A stretch of DNA of 64,000 nt, taken from positions 35,511,315-35,575,314 of the forward strand of contig OU744730.1 of NCBI GenBank assembly GCA_916613615.1, given 5' to 3'. Source of the stretch: Steromphala cineraria. Taxonomy: Eukaryota > Mollusca > Gastropoda > Trochida > Trochidae. A model generated the notes under the pieces. That model was given only the letters and a program-made list of their open reading frames with translations, did not search any database and was not told the origin of the DNA. This document shows positions 1-11,310 of this stretch, in pieces (position 1 is the stretch's first letter; the number at the start of each line of letters is the position of its first letter). The position numbers were made by a program, and so were the translations under genes.

Positions 1-258
1 GGTGGAGGGGAGGTGGAGGGATGTTTTCCCATACAAAGCTGCGGGTCCCTGATTTTCAATTTATTACTTCAGTGGTAGGGGGTTTGGAGGTGGCGGGGAG
101 GTGGAGGGATGTTTTCCCATACAAAGCTGGGGGTCCCTGATTTTCAATTTATTACTTCAGTGGTAGGGGGTTTGGAGGTGGAGGGGAGGTGGAGGGATGT
201 TTTCCCATACAAAGCTGGGGGTCCCTGATTTTCAATTTATTACTTCAGTGGTAGGGGG
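1..258 (+). repeat. 88-bp tandem array, left arm (about 3 copies, truncated)
   Basis: Units contain CTTCAGTGGTAGGGGG, a GGAGGTGGAGGGG stretch and GTTTTCCCATACAAAGCT. Near-identical units follow with a spacing of 88 bases. The array continues beyond the left edge. Confidence 0.9.
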
Positions 259-1842
259 AAACGTAACGTGAGTGAGTGAGTGAGTGAGATGGTGTTTAAC
301 GTGTTTTAAACAATATTTCAAGGGAAACGTAACGTAATTTTGTAATGCAAAATGCGCATTTACTGTTTGTTTAGCTCATTTGGCCTGAAAGGCCCGATGG
401 GCTTAAAGCATGGCATGGCATGGTGTCCGGCGACCGTCAGTCCGTCAGTAAACTTTGTGCATTTTCGACTTCTTCTCCAGAACGATAAGGCTTAGAAAGC
501 TGAAATCTTGTGTATAGACTCATTAACTATTTAAAATTGAATATGAAGTCTGATGAGCTAAAAAAAACAATCTCCTAAGTTGAAAATAAATAATCTATAA
601 TCTATGGTCTTGAAATTAGTGCCCCCCGCTTGCTACGGGCCTGCTTGTTACTAAATAAGTTAAGAGGGTTAAGAGAGTTAAAAGTGATGAAATTGATCCA
701 AACAATTTTTCAAATCAAGAAAGACAATATATGTTAAGGGACAACCCCTGGATATACCGGATATAGGCCAGTCTGTCTTAAGCAATACCAATTATAAGGA
801 AGGATGCGGAGTATTGGCCAGGACACTGATCCATTGGCGGAGAAGGCAAACCATTTGTACATCAGAAATTCTTAAAAAGATTAATGATCTAATAAATGAC
901 ATTAGACCTCGATGATGACATTAGTCCTAAACATATGATGACATTATTTCACAACGTATCCGTATTGCAAACAAACTTGAGATGCCAACGTGTCCAGATT
1001 TGTTGATATTACTCTGCAACTTATCCCTTGTAAGGTTCAGGTGGATTAGTTATTTCTTTAATATGGTCAAAGTGTTTATCAGCAAGTGTCAAACTGCTTG
1101 CTTCTAAAGCCTCCATCTTAAATATTAGACGAAAGGGCAATTACGAAGGACAGCAATGCAATTAAGTTATTATGCAACACTCAAAGAATGACGATGACAG
1201 ATAAAAAAAAATATTTTCAACAAAAAATATGACACGCATATGTGGGTACGACCGGATTATCGGTAGAAAAGTTATCAGATCAGTTACTTGGAAGCGTACA
1301 CAAAATTTCTATGGCGTGAGTTGAGAGCGGACACTTGCGTAAATTGGAAGCGGACACCACACGACCACGTGGCGGGATGAAAATCTATAATTTTCTTCAC
1401 AGTCCAGAAGCGCATTGACTTCAAATTTTACAGATACTCTTATCAATACTTTTAACACTTACTGTTGCAGTATCAGCTCTAAATGAAGTTTAATTATAAT
1501 CAACGGATGAAAAATTGTGAGTGACTGTCAAACTTACCGGCCAAGACGTCGTAGATTTTCATACATAGTAAAATAACAAGGGCATAAAATCAGCTGCAAT
1601 CTTGTATGATAGATTATGGATATCCACTATTTTACAACATGAAAGGGTTTTAGCAATTAGGGTGTCGTCAAAGGTGACATTTTTTCTCATGCCATGCCAT
1701 GCTTTAAGCCCATCTGCCAAATGAGCTAAACAAACAGTAAATGCGCATTTTGCATTACAAAATTACGTTACGTTTCCCTTGAAATATTGTTAAAAAACAC
1801 GTTAAACACCATCTCACTCACTCACTCACTCACGTTACGTTT

Positions 1843-2447
1843 CCTACCACTGAAGTAATAAATTGAAAATCAGGGACCCGCAGCTTTGTATGGGAAAACA
1901 TCAATCAACCTCCCCTCCACCTCCAAACCCCCTACCACTGAAGTAATAAATTGAAAATCAGGGACCCCCAGCTTTGTATGGGAAAACATCCCTCCACCTC
2001 TCCTCCACCTCCAAACCCCCTACCACTGAAGTAATAAATTGAAAATCAGGGACCCCCAGCTTTGTATGGGAAAACATCCCTCCACCTCCCCTCCACCTCC
2101 AAACCCCCTACCACTGAAGTAATAAATTGAAAATCAGGGACCCCCAGCTTTGTATGGGAAAACATCCCTCCATCTCCCCTCCACCTCCAAACCCCCTACC
2201 ACTGAAGTAATAAATTGAAAATCAGGGACCCCCAGCTTTGTATGGGAAAACATCCCTCCACCTCCCCTCCACCTCCAAACCCCCTACCACTGAAGTAATA
2301 AATTGAAAATCAGGGACCCGCAGCTTTGTATGGGAAAACATCCCTCCACCTCCCCTCAACCTCCAAACCCCCTACCACTGAAGTAATAAATTGAAAATCA
2401 GGGACCCCCAGCTTTGTATGGGAAAACATCCCTCCACCTCCCCGCCC
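1843..2447 (-). repeat. 88-bp tandem array, right arm (about 7 copies)
   Basis: CCTACCACTGAAGTAATAAA recurs at 1843, 1931, 2019, 2107, 2195, 2283 and 2371, a constant period of 88. The units are the reverse complement of those at 1-258. Copies differ by only a few substitutions (for example ACCCGCAG against ACCCCCAG), so amplification is recent or homogenised. Confidence 0.92.
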
Positions 2448-2817
2448 TAGCTCCCCTTTAGATCTTCATAATCGGCAAAACCAATAATGACGAGATAGAA
2501 GCAAGTGCAAACATATTGATAACCTTTCAAACTTTAATCTTTTCATTATCTACATTCCATGCTGCTGCGATAATATCCTCACTTCCGTTTCATTAATGAA
2601 TCTATTTTCTATTTTCCATTACTTCTATTTTTACCAAAATATACTCTGATTGGGTTGATGGGAGATTTGTCCCACTAACAATTGGAATGAGCTAATGAAC
2701 CAATTTCTTCAATAAGTTGTACACGTGGGTTACCAAATTATACATTTCTATAAAAGCGCTATGATAATCCTCCATTTTCAAGGGTGTGACAATCCCTGGA
2801 GCTGCAGTTTTTAGCTC

Positions 2818-3370
2818 ATCTGGCCCTAATTTCGACTTCTCCGGAACCAAAAGGCTTAGAAAGCTGTAAAGACTCGTTGACTAGCAATGAACTACGCTCT
2901 TGAGAGCGAACACCATGATAAATTGAGAGCGTACACTAAAGACATGTTGTTGCGACTTGGAAGCGTACACTGATTTTTCTTTAAACCAGAAATGCTGCTA
3001 AACTGTAAACTTTCTAGTTTTTATATTTCGCCAGATTACTTATAATAAGACATAATAAAGTTTGACAGAACTTTAAAACATTTGGATCAGTTGGTGTCAT
3101 AGTATTTGTGACTGAAATCCGAAATTCAAATGTGTATCACTGACGGCAGTGCCATTAATGTCTAATCACATAACTCTATGCATTGAATAAATGGTTGAAA
3201 CTTGGTATACGTATAATGTATTGAATGCTCATTAACAGCATGAAATATCTCTGTTTAAAAGTGTATATATTTTGAGATATTTAACAAAATTCTACTAACA
3301 ACAGACAAATTGCAACATGAAACTTACGGCCAGCATTGGGGAGCGTACATTTCCCTTCTGGGAATATAGC
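2818..3370. repeat. Dispersed repeat with GAGCGTACAC motifs, next to a TTTAGCTC fragment
   Basis: A TTTAGCTCATCTGGCC fragment (2811-2890) joins a segment with repeated GAGAGCGWACAC and GGAAGCGTACAC words (2895-2970) ending near AACTTACGGCCAGCATTGGG (3325-3345). The same words occur at 1315-1365, with AACTTACCGGCCAAGAC at 1530, inside the fold-back loop. They therefore look like two diverged copies of one repeat. No coding potential seen. Confidence 0.45.
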
Positions 3371-3399
3371 CCTGGCGTACACGTTCACACGGGGTGATA

Positions 3400-3516
3400 A
3401 TGTCTAGAATAACCTCCCTTGTGCTTGTACTTGTGCCAAATTTAACACAAGCACATGTCTGCATGTCTTGTAGAGGCCATTTTGATGGTCAGTGGTGTCG
3501 AAAGTGCAACTCTTGA
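3400..3516 (+). other. 38-codon cysteine-rich small ORF (doubtful)
   Basis: An ATG at 3400 opens a short frame. It starts with a hydrophobic stretch (MSRITSLVLVLV) and ends with two CxxC pairs separated by about ten residues (CMSC...CRKC). This could be read as a secretion signal plus a zinc-binding or disulphide tail. It could equally be the remnant of a transposon zinc finger or chance. No homologue is recognised, no splice sites were identified, and the surroundings (3370-4376) are otherwise AT-rich and featureless. Confidence 0.15.
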
Positions 3517-4376
3517 AATGGGATAGAGTTCTGAAGACGCATGGGACATGACAGATGACTCAAGTACTGATGATTCTGTGAAAGATGTTGATCACTATGT
3601 CCCTCTTCCTTATATGAATTACCACGTTAACGCCAGATACCACATGGTTGTCATGAATTGCTCCAGCTGCGGAGTAAAATCCTAAAACTTCCCAGTCTTT
3701 CGGAATGATGTTTGTATAATAAGTTAATAAAAAGTTTGACCATTTTGTGGTTCTTCGGTGTTGCTAGATGAAGTAAGCTTGTTGTAACAAATTTGCCCAC
3801 TTCTAATTTATGTTATAAAAAACCATAATTTTGCTACGAGATAACTCGTAGTGGCAATTTGTGTAACATCAACAACACGAGTATACTCGTGGTCGGCAGT
3901 CAACGTGTTTTAAATAGACGGATATTTTAAATTCCGATTTTCTTAAATTTCAGTTTAAACTTTCCATACAGACGCTCTTAATCAAAATCAACATCATTAC
4001 ATTGACTTAATGCAGAGGTACAAATATGACTTAGGCCCAAAGCTGTTGCTTACTTATAAAGGATTTTGAAGACAATAATGAAAAATACTGTTTTCGAAAT
4101 GTTGAAATAATGACTTGCCAAAATTGTTACGGATAACTTTTAGGTATGGCATACGGATATGATATTCCAAAATTTACTTATTTAGTGAAATTTCAACATT
4201 ATCCGTTTTATTGTCGCTTTGCTGGGTTATCTTTTCAGTTGTATCAATATCCTGATAATGTAAATTATTTCTTTGCTGTGTAGATCTCTATAGACAATAT
4301 TTTATCATTTCTAATGTTGTGACAGCGGTTTTCTTTATGATAGCCCGCCCAGTGTGTTTTACTATCATGGTATATC
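3517..4376. other. No gene recognised
   Basis: AT-rich sequence with two short hairpins near 3833-3855 (CTACGAG...CTCGTAG) and 3875-3895 (ACACGAGTATACTCGTG). No open frame, RNA gene or mobile-element terminus could be supported. Confidence 0.5.
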
Positions 4377-4454
4377 ATCCTTTTTTGTACTATCTGATGT
4401 TAAGAATATATCAAAAGCCAACCTAGATGTCCATGGAACAACAACATCCTGATT
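4377..4454 (+). repeat. Left copy of a 78-bp direct duplication flanking a LINE insertion
   Basis: About 75 of 78 positions match 5256-5333. Both copies begin ATCCTTTTTTGT and end ACAACATCCTGATT. They lie exactly at the two ends of the LINE fragment, as expected for a target-site duplication, though unusually long. Confidence 0.85.
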
Positions 4455-5255
4455 TTTCTCGAGAGTCATAATCTTATCAACTTGCTGTATGACTATCTCC
4501 TCGACAACAACCTCATGTCCGAGTTCCAATGGAAGAAGCTCGTGTCAAAGACAATCCGGCAGCACAGATCACAACAGCTGTTATCACATGTGAACAACGA
4601 CCCTGACTTCATTCGGTTCAAGTTCCTACACCAGGCACAAGGTATAGCAGCAGTTTGGAGATACGCTCGGAATAGAGACTTCTTCACACAATACTCACTT
4701 CTTGCTCGACTGTGGGTAGCAGTTCCCCAGAATACCAGAGATGTCTGTAACCTATGTGACATGGAATACTGCGACTTGCTAAGGCATGTACTGACATCAT
4801 GTAGCTTTCTCGAGCCTCTTTACGCTCAATTCTTGAATAGGCTGAACAACAACTTTCTACTGATCTTCTGCGCATTTCTTAACAATGTAGATGATGAGAC
4901 ATTTAAACAGTACCTCAGACCCCCCGATGCTGTTATTGACTTGGAACTTGTGTGTGATTTTCACAACAGTTGTGCTGTGTATGTCATGTCAATCATGGCG
5001 ATATACATCAGAGGACTATACAGAAATAATTATAACACCTGATCTACTTCCTTAACGATGTTTTCCTGCAGCAAGTGACTTTCTGAAGAAAATATGAACC
5101 GTGTACATGCCTTATACATTCTTCACTTAACATCTCCTTGTAAATACTAACATCTCTACGTTTTGCATTATGTAAATGTCTTCAACTGTCCAATTTATGT
5201 ATCCCATATATATAATAAATAAAATATAAATAAAATAAACATAATGATGATGATG
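4455..5255 (+). pseudogene. 5'-truncated non-LTR retrotransposon (LINE), C-terminal end of ORF2
   Basis: The reading frame is open from the insertion point to a stop at 5042, so the copy starts in mid-ORF. About 195 residues are encoded. Around the middle is the zinc-knuckle typical of the C-terminus of LINE reverse transcriptases: CNLCDMEYCDLLRHVLTSC, i.e. C-x2-C, then His and Cys. The polymerase domain is absent. After the stop comes a ~200-bp 3' UTR ending in a simple ATAAATAAAATA...(ATG)n tail, as in CR1, L2 or RTE-type elements. The direct repeats at 4377 and 5256 mark both ends. A dead-on-arrival insertion with an undamaged frame, suggesting it is not very old; the exact clade is not determined. 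Confidence 0.8.
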
Positions 5256-5333
5256 ATCCTTTTTTGTCCTATCTGATGTTAAGAATATATCAAAAGCCAA
5301 CCTTGCTGTCCATGGAACAACAACATCCTGATT
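5256..5333 (+). repeat. Right copy of the 78-bp direct duplication
   Basis: Follows the (ATG)n tail directly. It differs from 4377-4454 at about three positions (GTCC against GTAC; TTGC against AGAT in the middle). See the left copy. Confidence 0.85.
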
Positions 5334-7614
5334 ATCAAGATTAGGAAAGCGAAATAATAATTGTTCATTTTGGCTGATAGTACTAGTTTATAGGGGTGTT
5401 TGTAACACATACAGAATGTTATTCAAATTATATCTCACCTTAGTAAGGCCACTACCTTAGTCCAACTGTCCTAGTAGTTCACTGTCCATTCACTCAACTC
5501 ACATTCTCACATCACGGCCTGGGCCCAAGCTATATATAGTCCATCTGATTATATCAAGGTTTCAATGTTTGTATTTACTCAATTCCGACATCGGTGGTAC
5601 ATGAGCATACATTGTAGATAAATCAACATTTGTACATAAAAATGAATAAATCAAGATGGCATACATGTAGAGATGTATATTCCAACAATTTATACGTTTT
5701 AAAGATGTTCAAATTTTTTTGGAAAAAAATGCACAATATACAAAAATTAACTAAATATCTTGAGTTTTTAACCTACCTTAACTTAGGTATAACCCCCTTA
5801 CCTTTCCTCATAAGGAAAAGATTATTCTGTCGGCTACTCACAGGTATCGATGATAGCTGCTTCCTGCCCAGTGGCATTCGCGGGCAAATGACCTCACATC
5901 CTTAGTGAAAAATCATTCTTTTTTTACACACCAGCGTATGCATGTATTTTGTCGTTACTCTCACATTGGATTTTTTCATGCGCTAATTTTTGGTATTTTT
6001 TACTCTTCCATCAATTTAGCACCTCTATAGCTGCTTTCAATGCTTTTCCCCACCTCCTGTTTTCACGATCTTCTCTTGTTGACATTATTTGATCGTCCGC
6101 GATTGGCCATGTTTTATTTTCACTTTTTCACACATCCAAGTAATCTTACCTCTTAAATGCATGTTTTTGCGTCTTTAGTGTGCTTTTCCCATCTTGGATC
6201 GGGTAAGATTGCCCTTTCTACCCACGTTCTTTCATTCTTTGTTCGCCACCATTTACCTTTGGTTGGTCGTCACGTATACATTTCAATCTTTAACAGAGCA
6301 CTGGGTTATAAAAACATTTCTTCTCGGTTTTGTTTTGTTGCCCTCCCTTTGTCTTCCCTAATGCAAATGCTTGCTTATTTACATTTAATTTTACCTAATT
6401 TACTTTTTTAATGTTAATTTATTTTCCTATTTATTTATAATTTTATTTTTAATTATAATTTTTTCAATTTACTATTATTTAAATTTAATTATAAAGCTCA
6501 TCGGTTACCCTTCTGGTTTCCATGGGATTTTTTCCTCTACATCCTTACCTTAAACTTATTGTTGTTTTTTTTGTATCTCTTGTGTCATGGCATGTTTCTT
6601 TTTATGATACAGCTGATGTATGCCAAGGGATTTTGCACGGATAGCAGCTTATCCAAGTCAGCAAAGACCCTCACATGCGCTGCCCGGATTGTCTGCCCGC
6701 GCTTTCCCTCCCTGAGACTCGCTGTGAGCAGTGTGCGTCTATCTTCCCGTATTTGCTCGTGCTCAGGTGGTATACACCGGAATATCACCTGCGCATGAGA
6801 TACATGCGTGTGACCGGATCTCGTGCAAACGAGTCTGTGCAAAAAAAGGACATAACACATTTAAAATGAAAGGGGAAGATGTTTTGTTTATTGTTTATGT
6901 CTACTTTGCCGATAGGAACACGACAGGTGTACATGAAAGCTACGGCTGTTTCGTTTTATCAGCAACTCTTTGGTTTATAGTAGACAGATTTTGAAACTTC
7001 CTGTCACTCAGGCACTTGTATTCGAATACAGCGTTACACTTGTGTCCTTTTGGTCCTTGTGTCATGGGGTCAATTTTACGATATTTTATCCCTCCACGAT
7101 ATGTTTTCCATACACACTCCGTTTACTCCAAATATTTGGCTAAAAAATCAACGTTCACTGTGAAGCTTGAAAAAAGTTATTAACTGCTGTTCTGCCCCAA
7201 CGTAATCCAGTATTTACAGCCAACAGCAAAACAGACACAGCTCAGAGCTTAACAGGGTCCTCGTCTCCTTATATTCTCTCCTGCCCGACCACATCCCCCT
7301 GATAAACGACACTAAATGACACCTTTCCAACATGCAGCCTGCATGATTTTGTTTAAAGCATTTTTCACAGCAACACATTCCGGGTCGTCAAGGAAAGACA
7401 CAACGTTTAACTCCATCCAAATGGCGCTTTAACTTAGTTTAAGCAATAGATCATTTAAAACAATTATTGCCTTTATTTTTCCTTCGTCGTTCTTTAACGG
7501 AAAGCACACATATAGATACAAACATTGCGTCCTTTATCGGTCATTGTCACCATATCCTCATTTCTTTCAAGGATGTCCATTATCCTCTCGAACTGACTAC
7601 TGTTTTTCCTTAAA
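5334..7614. other. No gene recognised
   Basis: Mostly AT-rich. 5900-6550 is strongly T-rich on the plus strand. A more GC-rich patch at 6600-6860 has short overlapping frames on both strands but no recognised domain. It may be a repeat fragment. Nothing else can be supported. Confidence 0.45.
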
Positions 7615-8870
7615 GTATTCAGATTCAGTTTATTCAGTATTTCGGGCCATTAGGCCTATAGTACAAGTACAGAGGCAGATAATATTTGATATCACGTGGT
7701 AACAACATTTCGACAATAGAAGACATGTTTTAAATACACTGTTATTGCTTTGATAACATCAATATTTTTGGAATTTAAAAGACTGGACAATATTTGTGTA
7801 TCTCTTACAGGTAAAGATACAAATGCCAAGTATTTATTGCGAAGATGAGAATATTTTGTGCATTCAAACAATACATGAAATTCGTCTTCAATGTTACCAG
7901 AATTACAATTTGTACATACAATGTATATATTCACAGAGATCACTAGGCACGTCCTTATTTCTATGTAAAGCGTTAACTTCAAAGTCATGGAAACCAATTC
8001 GAATTTACACAATAACCGAATTAATGCCTTATCTTCCAAATGCAAAATATAATACTCTGACACCAGTAAAGATTTATGCGTTGAATAGTAATTAAGACAA
8101 TTAGAATTCTGTATGGACATAGACCATTCTTGTACAGGCATATCTTGGAGACGTTGCTTGAAAACTGATAAATATATATTGTCATTTCCAACTTCTTGGG
8201 AGATCCAAACATGGGAAAATCCTGACACAAAAAGTAGTTCCCTAACCTCTGAGGCCCAATTTCTCTTCCCCATATCATCCTGCAATTTTGAGAAAAGATA
8301 ACTTTGTCTAGGGTACCTATAATAATCCATTTTCAACAACTTTAGCCAATATCTAACAACTCTTAATCTACTAGCAACATATAAATTACAACGGCCAACT
8401 TCTCTGAGAACAGCTTTATTTGAAGCATACTTTCCCAAATTCAGAAAACGTTTTAAAAATGTTGCATGTACTTTTTCAATGCAATGGAAATATTTAGTGT
8501 CCCAAATTTCCGACCCATATAAAAGAATTGGCAGGATCTTACAGTCAAAAATGGTACATGCTGTTTTTTAATGAAATGAAAGAATTCTTTTGGAATAAAT
8601 GTTGGACTTATTGTGTGGCCTTTAAGGCTTGAGTAGCTAAACTTTTAGAAGCAGTTTACCAATTTAATCGAGATGAAAATATTAATCCTAAATATTTATA
8701 ATACGTTACACATTTAACTTTGATATCACTATAGTACCATACTTCATTTCTTTTTAACACACCTCCACTTCTAAATACAATAATATTTGTTTTTAAAGTA
8801 TTATTCACACATGTTGGTAAGATTTTCTCGGCGCATTCATTTTTGGAAATAGACGAGACTCTTCGTTTCC
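7615..8870 (-). pseudogene. LINE remnant: end of reverse transcriptase plus C-terminal zinc region and 3' tail
   Basis: Reading the minus strand from about 8860, one frame encodes a reverse-transcriptase palm end with the typical KYLGLIFSSRLNW words, then a stop near 8640. After a break, a second frame (8438-7692, about 248 residues) encodes the C-terminal region with a zinc-knuckle (CTNCNSGNIEDEFHVLFEC). The 3' end is a short UTR ending in CTGAATAAACTGAATCTGAA (about 7640-7615), a microsatellite-like tail typical of these elements. Endonuclease and most polymerase motifs are missing, so it is inactive. The related tail at 43340-43972 shows the same GGCCATGAGGCC...ACTGAATAAA 3' end, so both probably belong to one family. 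Confidence 0.75.
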
Positions 8871-9345
8871 CTGAAAAAGAAAAGTAAACTTCATAAACAC
8901 GGTGAAATATACCTCAACATAATCTTGTATAAATTAACAGTAGCTCTGCAAGAAACAATTATCATATCAGTTATCACTGTTATCCATATTTCATACATAT
9001 TTTAGATACATTCAAGAAGTTATATCAACCGGTATGGAGAGAAGTTGATAATGAAAAATTCCACCTCCCTGACCTCTATGTTTGGCTTATATTTGGCAAT
9101 ATATAATTGGCAATGACGATGGACATGCATTTTTCATTCGGAAAAAGCGTATGACATACGTGTAACATTACTTTGGGACCCAAGGAAAACACTTTTGTGT
9201 TTAGTATGTTCATTTCAAACAGATGAGAGTACACGTTTGTCATTTGACATTTTGAATCTCGTGTATATCTGACCGGTGCTTCCGGGTGAGCGAGCCTTCC
9301 GGTTAGCCGTTGTAGCATAAGATTGTTGACTGTGTAATAATATTA
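8871..9345 (-). other. Possible 3' LTR of the adjoining Gypsy fragment
   Basis: On the minus strand a purine-rich run (AAATAGGGAGATG, about 9360-9346) is followed by TGTAATATTATTACACAG, the look of a polypurine tract followed by an LTR beginning with TG. No second LTR copy exists in the window, so the far end and the identity remain unproven. No open frame is present. Confidence 0.3.
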
Positions 9346-9872
9346 CATCTCCCTATTTAAGATGATTACACAATGAGTATTTAAAAGCTGAAATAACATT
9401 TGCTTTAATAAAAACAATGAAATTGCCTTTGTTGTTTGTCAAAGTCAATAAATCTGGCAACAATTAAACTTAAAGTCCATCACAAATTCTTGAATTATGA
9501 CTAGAAATGTTTTAACTTTAAACTCAAACTTTAACAGTTTATAATACTGATCATCATGCTGTTCAGCATGTTCACATATCCAGTCTCTTGGGTACTTTCA
9601 CAGCACGACCGGATCTGGTAACCGAAGTACCAGTAACACAGTTCTCAGTGGGTGTAGCATGCTAATCTACAGTTTCTGTATGCCGGTTGTTGTTAGGGAT
9701 AGTCTTAACTGGAGTGTCACTTGTCTGCACCAGAGTTGGCTTTGGTTTGAGCTGGATCCTGTTGCAGCGCAGTTCTGCACCACTCCGGGTTGAGGTAGGA
9801 TCTTGGGGCGTCTACTTTCTTCCTCACGGTTGTTGGTTCCCATGTTCCTTGCGAAATGTGAACTGTCACTTT

Positions 9873-11290
9873 CTAGCCTTCATGTAGATCTGGCAGCCCT
9901 GTAGGTAGTGCCTTTCTATTGAAGTTCTCCTCCTGGATTACCTGACGCTGTCGGAGACGCTCAACGTGGTTATCGTCAGTCTGCTCCCTCTGAAGGCGAC
10001 CTGAAGTGGAAAGCAGAGTCCTATACTCACGCATGTTGAGCAGTCTAGCCTGAGCCGGTAGACCCCTGTCTACAGGTGTTGTCCGATACTGCATTAGTGC
10101 AAGGTACGGGTCCTCACCTGAAGCTTCAGCTTTACATAAGGTGAGGACAGTCGAAGTCAGTTTTCGGATGATAGGAAACTTGCTGTAGTAATCTGCGACA
10201 AGTAGATACTGGACACCTCTGTAGTCAAACAGATCAGACGCCAATTTCTGCCAGGCATGACCTTGGAGGGAGTGCTGGAGAATTGGCTCCTTCTGTTGTT
10301 GTCTGGAGTGTTTTTCACATGTCTGACACTTCGATATCATGCTCTGGATATCTTTGGTGATTCCAGGCCAGTCTTTGGCTTTATACTGAAATTGCTCAAT
10401 GCCTAGGTGTCCCGGGTGTAGAAGTTCCAACACCTGATTTCTCATCTTCTCTGGTATTATCAAGCGATTTGATTTGAGCAACAGTCCATTCTCCACACTG
10501 AGGCTGTCTCTGTAATTCCAGTATTCTTTTAGATCTTCAGGACAATATTTTATCCATTGTGGCCATCCGTTGTGGATGACGTCCTTAAGGTGGCACAGAG
10601 TGGTGTGTTCACTTGTTAGTCTCCTGATGTCATCGAGTTTAGCTGGAGTGGCTGGTATTGTTTCTGTAATACAGTCGACACTGATTGCTGGTTCAGTCTC
10701 TGTAGGAGGATCTACCATCTTTGCTACTCTTGAGAGTGCATCGGCAACGACGTTCGTCTTGCCCTGAATGTAGCAAATCTCAAGTTCGTACTTTGACATC
10801 CGAAGGAGAAGACGTTGGAGTCTTGGAGAAGCAGTTGAGATTGGCTTCTTCCAAATGCACTCAAGTGGTTTGTAATCAGTTTCGACCACTACTGGTTTAC
10901 CATATATGTAGTGGTGGAACCTTTCTACTGACCAGGAAGCAGCGAGAAGTTCACGCTCAATGTTGCTATAGTTCTGTTCTGTTGGACTCAACGAGCGTCA
11001 TGCATATCACACTGGTCTTCCTTCTTGCAATATCACACATCCTAGTCCTTTCAGGCTAGCATCGGACTGTATTATATTTGGCTTCTCTAGATCGTAGAAG
11101 GCGAAAACTGGTGCTTCAGTGAAGACTTTTTTCTTGTTATTTTTTTTATCTTGTTCTCGGCTCCATACAAATGGTACAGTTTTCTTCATAAGTTGTCGGA
11201 GTGGTTCCGAGGCTTCCGCTATTGCAGGAGAGAATCTGTTCAAGTAGTTTATCATTTCCATGAATGACTGTAGTTCTGAAGTCGGTCAGA
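9873..11290 (-). pseudogene. Gypsy-type retrotransposon fragment: RT end, RNase H, integrase with internal deletion
   Basis: The minus-strand frame 11261-11007 carries the end of the RT connection region and the start of RNase H (SDASLKGLG). A short break near 11000 follows, then a 372-residue frame (10991-9873). This starts at the RNase H segment (NYSNIERELLAASW, ETDYKPLE, DALSRV), continues through the integrase HHCC zinc domain (HPGHLG ... CQTC) and the first catalytic region (LASDLFDYRG). About residue 280 the sequence jumps straight to the C-terminal part (DPYLALMQYRTTP), so the second Asp and the Glu of DD(35)E are deleted while the frame stays open. Protease and most of the RT are missing. 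The copy is non-functional. Closest in style to the Mag/CsRN1-like Gypsy at 21095-27894, but clearly a different family. Confidence 0.85.
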
Positions 11291-11310
11291 GGGTTCAATA
11301 CTCCTTTTCT

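Larger units (their letters stand above)
1..2450. mobile_element. Large fold-back (inverted-repeat) element, cut by the left window edge
   Basis: Positions 245-425 reappear in inverted orientation at about 1690-1850. Both arms carry a GAAACGTAACGT motif, a (GAGT)n run, a block starting GTTTAACGTG, and the start of the TTTAGCTCATTTGGCC repeat. Outside each arm lies the same 88-bp tandem array, again in opposite orientation. The loop (about 426-1690) holds AT-rich unique sequence, part of a TTTAGCTC repeat (to about 540) and a GAGCGGACAC-type segment at 1310-1560. No open frame of note is present. The architecture is that of a fold-back transposon or a large inverted duplication. The left end lies outside the window, so target duplications cannot be checked. 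Confidence 0.7.
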
